Source: a virus. From it: DNA of 53,842 nucleotides. The translations under genes were made by a program, and so were the position numbers. Shown in pieces: positions 46,248 to 53,842 of this stretch (positions are counted from its first letter, which is position 1; each line of letters opens with the position of its first letter). The notes under the pieces were generated by a model. It was not told the DNA's origin. It saw only the letters and a program-made list of their open reading frames with translations, and did no database searches. The stretch spans positions 1-53,842 of the IMG/VR virus record IMGVR_UViG_3300020125_000547, one strand, 5' to 3'.

Positions 46248-47792
46248 CTGACCACCACCGGCCTCACCCCCGCCGGGCTCGTCGTCGCGACTACCGACGA
46301 TCTCCGCACCGACTACGAGTCGGACACCCGCGCCAAGTTCGGCGCCTCCTTGCCGCTCGGCGACCTCACCGTGTTCGGCCACCTGATCGGCCTGATGGCC
46401 AACGCGATCGGTCTACTCTGGCAGCGTCTGCAAGAAGTCGACACCTCGCACGACCCCGAGCAGGCGACCGGCGCCGCGCTGCGCAAGGTCTGCCTGCTCT
46501 CCGGCACGGAGGCGCCGCCGGCGCTGCCGTCGATCGCGACGCTCACGCTATGCGGTGATCCGGGGACCTTCGTTGCGGCGACGAACCGCGTCGCGATCGC
46601 CAGCCTCCTGCCGACGGTGATCGCCTTCGATACCGACGATGACGTGACGATCACCGCGCTGCCTGCCTGGGCACCGACGACCCTGTACTCGATCGGCAAC
46701 CGCGTCACCAACGCGTCGCGCTGCTACCAGGCCAGCACGACCGGCGTGAGCGCCGGCTCCGGCGGCCCGACGACCACGGGCACGGGGATCGCCGGGACCG
46801 GGATCATCGACGGCGGTGTGACCTGGCAGTATGCCGGCGAGGGCACCGGGGCGATCGACGTGGCGGCGGACTGCGAGGTCACCGGCCCCACGGTCGCGCT
46901 CGCCGGTGACGTCAGTGCGATCCAGACCCCAGTGAGCGGCCTGCGCAGCGCGCGCAACCTCACCGACGCGACGCTCGGTCAGGACGAGCTGACCGACGAG
47001 GCGCTCCGGTTGCTGCGCACCGACGAGCTCGCCGACGCCGGCTCGACGACGCGCGCGGCGACGATCAGCTCGCTGCGCGCGCTCTCGGGCGTCAAGGCCG
47101 TTACCGCGTTGACCAACCGCGGCGACACCACCAACAGCGACGGTTTGCCACCGCACTCGTTCGAGATGATCGTCGACGGTGGCGTCGACCAGGAGATCGT
47201 CGACGCGATCGGCACCAACCAGGCCGACGGGATCGCCAGCTTCGGCAACACGTCCGGCACGTTCACCGACGACGAGGGCAACACCGAGACGGTGTTCTTC
47301 TCGCGCGCGTCGCTGACGAACGTGTACGTCGTGATCACCGTGGCGTTCAACGCGTCGCTCTACCCGAGCGACGGCGACGCGCAGGTGCAGGCGGCCGTCG
47401 CGTTTGCGGGCACGGCCTTCGCGGACGGCGACGACGTCGAGCCGACCGAGCTCGGCGCGCAGGCGTTCAGCGTCTCGGGCGTGCGTCGCGCCGACCCCGT
47501 GCTCGTCTACAGCGACGTGATCGGCACGCCGGCCGCGTGGACCGCGACCCACGCCTACGTCGCGACGGTCGGCGCCCGGAGCGTCGTCACGAACGACGGC
47601 GGCCGGACGTACATCTGCATCACCTCCGGCACCAGCGCCGGCTCGGGCGGGCCGACCGGCACCGGCACCGACATCACCGACGGTGGGGCGCACTGGCGCT
47701 ACCTAGGCGCGCCGCTGGTGATCGCGACGCGCGAGCGCGCGGTCCTTGATACCACCCGCGTCACCGTCCAGAGCTCGGCGATCACGCCGTAG
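46248..47792 (+). CDS. baseplate J-like wedge protein with two inserted modules
   Basis: About 514 residues if CTG 46248 is used. The family N-terminus (LTTTGLTPAGLVVATTDDLR, DYESDTRAKFGASLPLGDLT, FGHLIGLMANAIG) begins well upstream of the first standard start, TTG 46350. The J core continues with DEALRLLRTDELADAGSTTR and VVDGG-like MIVDGGVDQEIVDAIGTNQA. Two related modules are inserted (YQASTTGVSAGSGGPTTTGT...GGVTWQY and YICITSGTSAGSGGPTGTGT...GGAHWRY), resembling small aromatic surface-binding domains. The true start may be CTG or a +1 shift from the wedge gene. Confidence 0.82.
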   Translation: MTTTGLTPAGLVVATTDDLRTDYESDTRAKFGASLPLGDLTVFGHLIGLMANAIGLLWQRLQEVDTSHDPEQATGAALRKVCLLSGTEAPPALPSIATLTLCGDPGTFVAATNRVAIASLLPTVIAFDTDDDVTITALPAWAPTTLYSIGNRVTNASRCYQASTTGVSAGSGGPTTTGTGIAGTGIIDGGVTWQYAGEGTGAIDVAADCEVTGPTVALAGDVSAIQTPVSGLRSARNLTDATLGQDELTDEALRLLRTDELADAGSTTRAATISSLRALSGVKAVTALTNRGDTTNSDGLPPHSFEMIVDGGVDQEIVDAIGTNQADGIASFGNTSGTFTDDEGNTETVFFSRASLTNVYVVITVAFNASLYPSDGDAQVQAAVAFAGTAFADGDDVEPTELGAQAFSVSGVRRADPVLVYSDVIGTPAAWTATHAYVATVGARSVVTNDGGRTYICITSGTSAGSGGPTGTGTDITDGGAHWRYLGAPLVIATRERAVLDTTRVTVQSSAITP

Positions 47793-47801
47793 ACCCGCGC
47801 C

Positions 47802-48281
47802 ATGGCCTCCCCCGTCGTCACCACCGTCTCACCCACCCCGAACACCGCGCCCGGCTCGGTCGGTGGCATGCCCTCCGCGTTCAACGCCGCGTCCGCGACC
47901 CCGGTCGTGCTCACGGTCACCGATGCCGACGGCGCGTCGGACCTGCTGCTCGTGATGGTGTCGGCGCTGTTCACGGACGGCACGCCCGATGAGACCGTCT
48001 ACCGCGCCGGCGGGTTCGCCGCGGAGTACCTAGCCGGGTCGGCGCAGGGCGCGGTGACGAACGGCCTGCAGCTGACCATCGGTCGCGCGACCGGGTGGCC
48101 GAGTGCATTCGCCCTGGCCGTGGACGTGGCCGACCGCGGCGGCCACGCGGTGAGCACGCTCCTGCTCTACCCGATGCCGTCCCGCACCACCGCTACGATC
48201 GCTGTCGCGCCGGTCTCGGACGGCGCGCTAGATCTCTTCGGGCTGACCCGCGCCCTCATCGTGTCCCAGTTGCGCGCGTAG
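47802..48281 (+). CDS. tail structural protein
   Basis: A 159-residue beta-rich protein after gpJ. VVLTVTDADGASDLLLVMVS, GFAAEYLAGSAQGAV and ALAVDVADRGGHAV suggest an Ig-like surface domain. It lies where gpI-type proteins are usually found, but the sequence does not resemble them clearly. Confidence 0.6.
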   Translation: MASPVVTTVSPTPNTAPGSVGGMPSAFNAASATPVVLTVTDADGASDLLLVMVSALFTDGTPDETVYRAGGFAAEYLAGSAQGAVTNGLQLTIGRATGWPSAFALAVDVADRGGHAVSTLLLYPMPSRTTATIAVAPVSDGALDLFGLTRALIVSQLRA

Positions 48282-48319
48282 CGCTTGTCGCCGCCGAACG
48301 CCCCACAGGAAACCACCCC

Positions 48320-50185
48320 ATGAAGAAAATCGCGACCGCCATCGCCATCCTGCTTCTGACCGCGAGCACCGCGCTCAGCAACCCGGTCATCCGGCACACG
48401 AAGATCTGCACGCAGCCGGCCGGGTCGAACCCCAGCCTGATCGGCTGCCCCGACTGGAACGCGGACCACGTCATCGACTCGGCGGCGCTCGCCGCGACGA
48501 TGGACATCCAGCTCGTCACGGCGGACCCGAACGGCACGAAGACGGGCCCCGGCATCGCGATCGACACCACGAACAACCAGCTGTGGATCAATACCGGCGG
48601 CACGACCTGGACGCCGCTCGCCCGCAGCGACGGCGGCACGGCCGGCGCTCGCAAGGTGTTCCTGCTGCGCACGGACAGCAACGGCATGGGGGCCGGCACC
48701 GAGACGGATCAGGACGATCCGACCGACCAGGTGAACACGCCGAACACGAACGTGAACCTGGTCAAGATCTACACGACCAACTTCAGCGAGCCTGTCACCC
48801 CGATCAACATGGGTACCGGGTCGCTGCGTGTGCAGGGCTTCAACCCGGCGCACGGCCCCGAGCTCATGATCGGCTACGAGCTCGGCCGCCTTATCAACGG
48901 CCCGGGATCGGTGCCCGACAGCGCACACAAGCTGTGGATCGATCAGATGTCGATCCACTCGTCGACGCTCGCGAACTGGATGCAGGGGTCGAGCGCCGGC
49001 ACGTTGTCGCCGCTCCTCGGCGGCGGCAACCTCGACGCCGACAGCAACGCGCGCGGTCTGGCGACGGTCGCCGCAAGCAACGGCGCGGCCGCGGCGATGT
49101 TCACGATGCTCGGCACGAACGATGCCTCGAACAGCACCGACGCCGGCAACGTCGGGACGAACGTCGCCGCCTTCGAGACGAGGCAGCGCAGCGTTTACGG
49201 TTCGCAGTTGCTTTTCGTCTGGACGATCATCCAAAGCACGATAACCAATCCGCCGTTTCCCAACGCGTCCACGGCACGCGCGAACCAGATCGCGGCGCTG
49301 CAGGCCGCGACCGGCACCGCGCTGGTCTACGCCGAAGACATCCCGACGATCGACGATTTCGCACACTTCACTTCAATCGGCGAGCAGGTCCTCGGACAAC
49401 GGCAAGCCTTCGCCTACGTGCGGCTCGCCGGACTGCGCCAGCGCATCGTGACCGCGCCGACCGTCGTCGGGTTCAGCCCGGCGACGTACAACGGAAGCGC
49501 CCACGGTCTGTCCGGCTTCACGGGTGCGTCCGGCAGCACCATCCGCGCATGGCCGTGGCAGGGTAGCGCGAACAACGATCTGACGATCATCCCGGTGTTC
49601 AGCGGTGCCATCGGCGCCGGCACCACGATCCCGACACCCTCGGGCTACACCGCCGCCGCGACGCAGATCGCCGATCTGGACAACGCGGGCGTCGGCAACC
49701 ACCTGGCGCTGTTCACGAAGGCTGTGACGCAGGCCGACCTCGACGCCAACGGAACGAGCACGGGCGGCCCGGGTTTCCCGGCGTCGATCACGGTGACGCC
49801 GGGCGGCGCGCAGTTCGTCGCGAAGCCTTTCGCCGTGCGCACCTCGTCCGGCGTGCCGGCCTTCGACGGCGCGGCGACCGCCTTCACGCATACGACGGTC
49901 GACACGTCCGCGGTGACGGCCGGCGGTGTGACCACGACGGCCGCCAACCGTACCATCTTCATCCTGGTGACGGGCTGGTCCGGAGTCGGCCAATCATTCA
50001 CGGTGGCGAACAGCAACCTGACGAACCTAACGCAGGTGTATGGCGCGCAGTATCCGAGCTCCTCCGGCAATTACCTGTATGTCGGGCTGTGGACAGGAAC
50101 GCTTGCTGGCGCCGGCGCGAGCGGCAATAGCACGGTGACACCGGCGATCTCCGGCGGATCGCAGGGCTACACGTGGGCGATGTAG
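48320..50185 (+). CDS. SGNH/GDSL-type hydrolase with Sec signal peptide, tail-associated
   Basis: 621 residues from ATG 48320 with AGGAAA upstream. It starts MKKIATAIAILLLTASTALS, a textbook signal peptide. The hydrolase part has RTDSNGMGAG (about residue 117, block I with the Ser), TMLGTNDAS (about 270, block III G-x-N-D) and DDFAHFTSIGEQVLGQR (about 350, block V D-x2-H). This is the layout of carbohydrate O-acetylesterases. Residues 380-621 are beta-rich adhesin-like sequence. It may strip acetyl groups from host polysaccharide. A signal peptide is unusual for a virion protein. Confidence 0.75.
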   Translation: MKKIATAIAILLLTASTALSNPVIRHTKICTQPAGSNPSLIGCPDWNADHVIDSAALAATMDIQLVTADPNGTKTGPGIAIDTTNNQLWINTGGTTWTPLARSDGGTAGARKVFLLRTDSNGMGAGTETDQDDPTDQVNTPNTNVNLVKIYTTNFSEPVTPINMGTGSLRVQGFNPAHGPELMIGYELGRLINGPGSVPDSAHKLWIDQMSIHSSTLANWMQGSSAGTLSPLLGGGNLDADSNARGLATVAASNGAAAAMFTMLGTNDASNSTDAGNVGTNVAAFETRQRSVYGSQLLFVWTIIQSTITNPPFPNASTARANQIAALQAATGTALVYAEDIPTIDDFAHFTSIGEQVLGQRQAFAYVRLAGLRQRIVTAPTVVGFSPATYNGSAHGLSGFTGASGSTIRAWPWQGSANNDLTIIPVFSGAIGAGTTIPTPSGYTAAATQIADLDNAGVGNHLALFTKAVTQADLDANGTSTGGPGFPASITVTPGGAQFVAKPFAVRTSSGVPAFDGAATAFTHTTVDTSAVTAGGVTTTAANRTIFILVTGWSGVGQSFTVANSNLTNLTQVYGAQYPSSSGNYLYVGLWTGTLAGAGASGNSTVTPAISGGSQGYTWAM

Positions 50186-50197
50186 CCGAAGGCACTG

Positions 50198-51232
50198 ATG
50201 CCAGGGTTCGACGATAGTTTCGACAGCTCGGCCTTCGAGGCGGACGAGACCGCGCAGGCGGGCGAGGAGCTGTCGAACTCGGTGCCGGATCCGACCCCCG
50301 CCGCGCGTCCTACAGCGGGTACCGCCGTGTTGTCCGAGGTTACCGCATACACACACCTGATCTACGGACTCGTCGATCCGCGGGATCACCTCATCCACTA
50401 CGTGGGGCGATCGGCGAACGGGCTACACAGGCCACATCAGCACAAGACGAAACATGTTTCCGCAGCCATGCGCGATTGGCAGAGCGAACTGACCGCACGT
50501 GGTTTGATGCAGGAGATCGTTGTTCTCGAGGTCGTGCCAACCGAGAGAGCGTACAGTCCGGCGGTCAACGTGTTTCTACCGTGGTGGCTCGACGGTCGGA
50601 ACACACGCGCGCTGAGTGCCGCGGAGGGTTGGTGGATCGCCTACGGGCGCGCGAGTGGGTGGCCGCTGTTGAACATCGCGGACGGCGCCAGTGGCGGACA
50701 CTACCACAAGGCCAGACCCGAGACTGTTGAGCGACGGCGTGCAAAACTGATCGGCAAGCGGCGTAGTGCTGAGTATCGTCGTCGGCAGAGCGAGCGTTTC
50801 AAAGGACGCCCCCAGCCACAACTCAGAACAAAAGAGGTGCATGAAAAGTCGGCAGCCAGCAGACGCGGCCTGAAGCGAACACCAGCACAGCGTGCAAAAA
50901 TGTCCGTAGCTCAGTCCCAACGCCACCGTGATGCGGTACCTCCGTGGTTACCGCTGGTACTCGGCGCGGCTCCCGATCGTGTCGTTGGCGAGGTAGCGGG
51001 CAAGTCCGTACCTACGATCTGCGCTTATCGAAACACCTTGGGTATTCCGACATTTCGCACCGGCAAGTGCTACAAAGAATCGTTGCCGGTTTGGTTTCCT
51101 CTGGTCGCCGGAACAGTGACAGATCGCGTGGTCGGATCGTTAGTTGGCCTATCTGAGTTTACGATAAGCAAACATCGTAACAGCCTGGGCATTCCGGCAT
51201 TCCGTGTAACCAGCCGCAGCGAAGGACGCTGA
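50198..51232 (+). CDS. GIY-YIG homing endonuclease with a tail-protein N-terminal tag
   Basis: 344 residues. Residues 1-27 (MPGFDDSFDSSAFEADETAQ, AGEELSN) nearly repeat the start of the next gene. The GIY-YIG domain follows at about 50-155 (LIYGLVDPRDHLIHYVGRSA; AAEGWWIAYGRASGWPLLNI with the catalytic Glu). Residues 160-245 are basic NUMOD-like. Residues about 248-335 are two repeats of a DNA-binding unit (WLPLVLGAAPDRVVG...TICAYRNTLGIPTFR and WFPLVAGTVTDRVVG...TISKHRNSLGIPAFR). Composition is more A/T-rich than neighbours. Its stop overlaps the start of the tail gene (TGATG). Confidence 0.9.
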   Translation: MPGFDDSFDSSAFEADETAQAGEELSNSVPDPTPAARPTAGTAVLSEVTAYTHLIYGLVDPRDHLIHYVGRSANGLHRPHQHKTKHVSAAMRDWQSELTARGLMQEIVVLEVVPTERAYSPAVNVFLPWWLDGRNTRALSAAEGWWIAYGRASGWPLLNIADGASGGHYHKARPETVERRRAKLIGKRRSAEYRRRQSERFKGRPQPQLRTKEVHEKSAASRRGLKRTPAQRAKMSVAQSQRHRDAVPPWLPLVLGAAPDRVVGEVAGKSVPTICAYRNTLGIPTFRTGKCYKESLPVWFPLVAGTVTDRVVGSLVGLSEFTISKHRNSLGIPAFRVTSRSEGR

Positions 51233-51855
51233 TGCCAGGATCGTTCGACGATAGTTTCGACAGCTCCGCTTTTGAGGCCGAGGAGACAACGCAGGCCGGC
51301 GAAGAACTCAGTAATTTTGAGTCCGTCGTGCAGATCTTGCTCTCGAAAGCACAGGATTGGGACAACGTCGCGATCACCGTGCGCGACGAGAGCGTCGACA
51401 CGGCGGTGGGGATCAACCTTGATCGGAAGTACGGCAACTCGGTCGGTCTCCCGCGGGACGCGTCGCCGTTGTTCTCGCCGATCGTCACCGCGGATGACCC
51501 GTACCGGCGCGCGATCCGAGCGCAGATCGCTACGAACCATTCCGTGGGCCGGCGCGGCGACAACATCCGGATCGCGCGGCTGATCCTCGACGACGTCACC
51601 GCGACGATCGGGATCCAGCGATCGGGCACAGCAGCGCTCGTGGTGCAGATCGGCGGCGCGGCCGTGCTGTCGACCACCGAGGCCGTGCTCGTGCTGTTCC
51701 TGACACGCGCGGCGAGCAACGGCGTTCGCGTCGTGGTCTCGAGCTTCGCGGTCCCGCCGGCGGGGGCGTTCCTGCTCGGGACCGGCACGGTCGACAACAC
51801 GGCGGCGCCCGGGTCGGGGTCCGCGCTTGCTGATACCCGATCGATCGATTCATAG
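51232..51855 (+). CDS. tail structural protein
   Basis: A 207-residue protein from ATG 51232. The N-terminal 28 residues (MPGSFDDSFDSSAFEAEETT...) are the source or twin of the tag on the endonuclease. The rest is mixed: YGNSVGLPRDASPLFSPIVT, IRAQIATNHSVGRRGDNIRI and beta strands such as AALVVQIGGAAVLSTTEAVL. This resembles small baseplate/fibre adaptor proteins placed before the fibre. The family is not certain. Confidence 0.68.
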   Translation: MPGSFDDSFDSSAFEAEETTQAGEELSNFESVVQILLSKAQDWDNVAITVRDESVDTAVGINLDRKYGNSVGLPRDASPLFSPIVTADDPYRRAIRAQIATNHSVGRRGDNIRIARLILDDVTATIGIQRSGTAALVVQIGGAAVLSTTEAVLVLFLTRAASNGVRVVVSSFAVPPAGAFLLGTGTVDNTAAPGSGSALADTRSIDS

Positions 51856-51864
51856 AAGGAACAC

Positions 51865-53361
51865 ATGTCCAAGCCATCCACGCTCTACACCTGGGCCGTC
51901 GCGACGAACTACACCGGCGGCCCGGCCTCAGGAACCGCAACGAAGACGCCGCCCACCAGTGGCGCCGGCAGCCAGCAGGACGAGGGTCTGCGTCCCGGCG
52001 ACGCGCTCGGCGCGCAACTTCTCGGGGCTCTCTTCAACAACATCTTCGCGTGGCTCGCCTACGTCACATCCAACCAGATCGACGGCTCGCTGGTCATCGG
52101 CGGGGCCGCGCTGACGTTCACCCCCTTCACCTTCACGGCGACATCGGGGACGCCCGGCTTGCTCACCGCGACCGCGCACGGCCTCCAGACCGGCGACGGT
52201 CCCGTGCGCGTGAGCAACTCGGGCGGCGGCTTGCCGGGCGGCCTGGCGGCCGGCACGGACTACTGGGTGATCTTCGACACGACGAACACGCTGCGGCTGG
52301 CGACGTCGCTGGCCGACGCGGTCGCGGCCGACCCGGTCGTGATCACGAGCAACGGCACCGGCACGCAGACGCTCTCGCCGGGCACGTCACCGACGCGCCT
52401 CGGGGACCTGACGGTCATGCGTGGCGCGACGGTCGCAGGGACTCTGCAGACCGGCCGCAAGGCGACGGTGGGCGGGCTGACGCTGAGCGTGCCGTCGTTC
52501 GTCTTCACCGCGAGCTCGAGCACGGACAAGCTCACGGCGACCGATCACGGCCTGCTGCAGGGGGACGGTCCTGTGCAGGTCTCGAACAGCGGCGGCGCGC
52601 TCCCCGCCGGCCTCGCGGCGGTGACGAACTACTGGGTGATCTTCGACACGACGAGCACAATCAAGCTCGCCACGTCGTACGCGAACGCGGTGGCCAGCGT
52701 GGCGATCGACCTCACCACCAACGGATCCGGGACGAACACGCTCGCGTGCACGGCTTCGACCGTGCGGCCGGCTGACGCCGAGGTGACGGGGACGCTGACG
52801 GTGGACGGCACCACCACAATGAGCGGTGCCGTGACAGCTAGCAGCACGGTCGATACCACAGGGCTGCTTACCGCACATGCCGGCCTCACTGCTTCCGTGA
52901 ACCAGGACGTCACGGTGAGCGGTACGGGCGGTCACCGACACGGCACGCAGACTTTGACAATCAGCGGCTTTAACTTCCGCGCGGCGAACGGAACCACTGC
53001 GACCTACGATGCCAGCGGGTCCGGCACGGGCATCGCGTTCTCCGGTGGACAGGGTGTTATCGCAGCACTACCGATGCTCGTTGGTCGTCGTGTTACGGCT
53101 GCACGGTTTTACATTCACGACAACGCGAGCCCTTCAACCGTGCTTGCTTGCGCGATTGACACACGCGGATCGACCAACGCACAAAGTACGCTCGCAGCCA
53201 GTAGCAACTCCGCGGGCAACGGAACCGACCAGACAAAAACCGCGACCGTAGGAAGTCCTGCCGCACTGGCGGCCGGCACAGCCCTGGAGTTGTTTGTGAA
53301 GATCCAGAGTGGTGCAGGAACGTGTTCGTTGTATATGGTCGAAGTGGATTACGACTTCTAA
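51865..53361 (+). CDS. tail fibre with two 'TGDGPV' domains
   Basis: 498 residues from ATG 51865 with GAAGGA upstream. The first 85 residues form an attachment region (GLRPGDALGAQLLGALFNNI, AWLAYVTSNQIDGSLVIGGA). Copies of the recurrent module lie at about 90-170 (ATAHGLQTGDGPVRVSNSGG) and 210-295 (ATDHGLLQGDGPVQVSNSGG). Residues about 295-350 are Thr/Val-rich repeats. The C-terminal 120 residues (VGRRVTAARFYIHDNASPST, FVKIQSGAGTCSLYMVEVDY) form a jelly-roll-like tip. The same tip fold occurs in the convergent gene at 53363. Confidence 0.8.
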   Translation: MSKPSTLYTWAVATNYTGGPASGTATKTPPTSGAGSQQDEGLRPGDALGAQLLGALFNNIFAWLAYVTSNQIDGSLVIGGAALTFTPFTFTATSGTPGLLTATAHGLQTGDGPVRVSNSGGGLPGGLAAGTDYWVIFDTTNTLRLATSLADAVAADPVVITSNGTGTQTLSPGTSPTRLGDLTVMRGATVAGTLQTGRKATVGGLTLSVPSFVFTASSSTDKLTATDHGLLQGDGPVQVSNSGGALPAGLAAVTNYWVIFDTTSTIKLATSYANAVASVAIDLTTNGSGTNTLACTASTVRPADAEVTGTLTVDGTTTMSGAVTASSTVDTTGLLTAHAGLTASVNQDVTVSGTGGHRHGTQTLTISGFNFRAANGTTATYDASGSGTGIAFSGGQGVIAALPMLVGRRVTAARFYIHDNASPSTVLACAIDTRGSTNAQSTLAASSNSAGNGTDQTKTATVGSPAALAAGTALELFVKIQSGAGTCSLYMVEVDYDF

Positions 53362-53362
53362 T

Positions 53363-53842
53363 CTATTGCCAATCGATCTCAGCTCCGGCCACGGTGACGG
53401 AGCCGGTGCCGATGATGTTCTTCACCGCGACCCAGTACGTGGTGCCCGTCGTCACATAAGCACCTGGGTTGAGGATCGTCAGCACCTGCGGTGTGCCCGT
53501 TCCGTTGGAGCTTCCTGACGCGCCAAGGTCGACCTCGGCTCCATTGGCTGTGGTCGATCCGAACACGGAAGCGGCCTGCGACGCGGGCCCGGTGCTGTCT
53601 TTGATGAACACTCGCACGGCGGTCACTGTGGCGCCGGTACTGAGAGGCGCTGTGGCGGCGACCAGCGCCGACCCACTGAACGTTGCGTTTGGTGAATACA
53701 CAACCGACGCCCCATTCCAGCCCACGAATGCATGGCCCGACAAATGAATCGTGTGTGCCGCTATTGAGTTCACCGCGCATCCGACGATCGTCAGGTCCTG
53801 CGCCGCGCTCGTCCATGCGCCGGTCGTGGCGTCCCGCGGCGA
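53363..53842 (-). CDS. tail fibre-type protein, 5' end outside window
   Basis: The frame is open from the window edge to the TAG at 53365-53363 (159 codons visible). AFVGWNGASVVYSPNATFSG, VTAVRVFIKDSTGPASQAAS and YWVAVKNIIGTGSVTVAGAE parallel the C-terminal tip of the rightward fibre gene, ending AEIDWQ against its VEVDYDF. The two stop codons are one base apart, so two paralogous tips converge. The N-terminus lies beyond the window. Confidence 0.72.
   Translation of the reverse strand, partial: SPRDATTGAWTSAAQDLTIVGCAVNSIAAHTIHLSGHAFVGWNGASVVYSPNATFSGSALVAATAPLSTGATVTAVRVFIKDSTGPASQAASVFGSTTANGAEVDLGASGSSNGTGTPQVLTILNPGAYVTTGTTYWVAVKNIIGTGSVTVAGAEIDWQ

Noticed and set aside
1-53842. Circular or terminally joined genome
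   Set aside because: Reading from the start into the end happens to keep frame, but it would fuse a zinc-ribbon gene to a fibre protein, which makes no biological sense. No terminal overlap was seen.
1-53842. tRNA genes, rRNA, CRISPR arrays, insertion sequences
   Set aside because: No cloverleaf-like T-arm plus acceptor pairing, no regularly spaced repeats with unique spacers, and no transposase-like sequence were recognised.
1-53842. Integrase, repressor switch or attachment site indicating a prophage
   Set aside because: No recombinase or CI-like gene was found. HTH proteins are present, but lysogeny cannot be inferred from this window.

Overview
The window is a GC-rich (roughly two-thirds G+C by eye) stretch of a tailed bacteriophage genome with a contractile tail. 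A DUF3383-type sheath, a tube, a tape measure, and baseplate hub, spike, wedge and J-like proteins can all be recognised. No host genes, integrase, DNA polymerase, lysis genes or tRNAs were seen. Both ends cut through genes, so the genome continues on both sides. The host is not identifiable with certainty. The base composition, several apparently leaderless promoters and a double-glycine-leader peptide typical of myxobacterial-style RiPP precursors are compatible with a high-GC soil bacterium, possibly a myxobacterium; this is inference.

Layout. (1) 1-7.8 kb: a leftward train of about twenty small genes joined by ATGA/GTGA overlaps, with one divergent rightward gene (2283-3308). It includes an Acb2/Tad1-like nucleotide-sponge protein (1204-1530), a YodC/DUF2158 protein, an HTH protein, several Cys-rich proteins and small membrane proteins. 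(2) 7.83-8.38 kb: a repeat-rich, AT-rich non-coding control region, a candidate origin or switch. (3) 8.4-23.5 kb: mixed strands. It holds a small-terminase-like DUF5681 protein, a leftward operon (8.9-11.0 kb), a rightward run with a Zn/OB-fold-like protein, an SspB-like ClpXP adaptor and a GT-B glycosyltransferase, the leftward large terminase plus a GroES-like protein, and a rightward accessory run with winged-helix, zinc-binding and Tad2/DUF2829-like proteins. (4) 23.6-34.7 kb: head genes (portal, Mu F-like protein, protease/scaffold, cement, decoration, major capsid, adaptor), interrupted at 28.4-29.6 kb by a block of four small genes with their own promoters, including the RiPP-precursor-like gene on the opposite strand. 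(5) 34.7-53.8 kb: neck, sheath, tube, frameshifted tail chaperone, tape measure, hub, plug, spike, wedge, J protein, a secreted-type SGNH hydrolase, tail fibres and two GIY-YIG homing endonucleases.

Three genome-wide patterns stand out. A 12-bp element (GCGCGTCCTAGG) recurs at the starts of transcription units on both strands of the early/middle region. A second promoter class (TANNNT placed 4-7 nt before a start codon, sometimes with TTGACG/TTGCCC 17 bp further up) serves accessory and some structural genes. A roughly 75-residue domain with the core 'TGDGPV...LP.GL...YWV' has been copied into at least five virion proteins and one stand-alone gene. The most unusual items are the phage-borne RiPP-precursor-like peptide, the homing endonuclease carrying a duplicated tail-gene N-terminus, and the Acb2-like and Tad2-like signalling-nucleotide sponge candidates.
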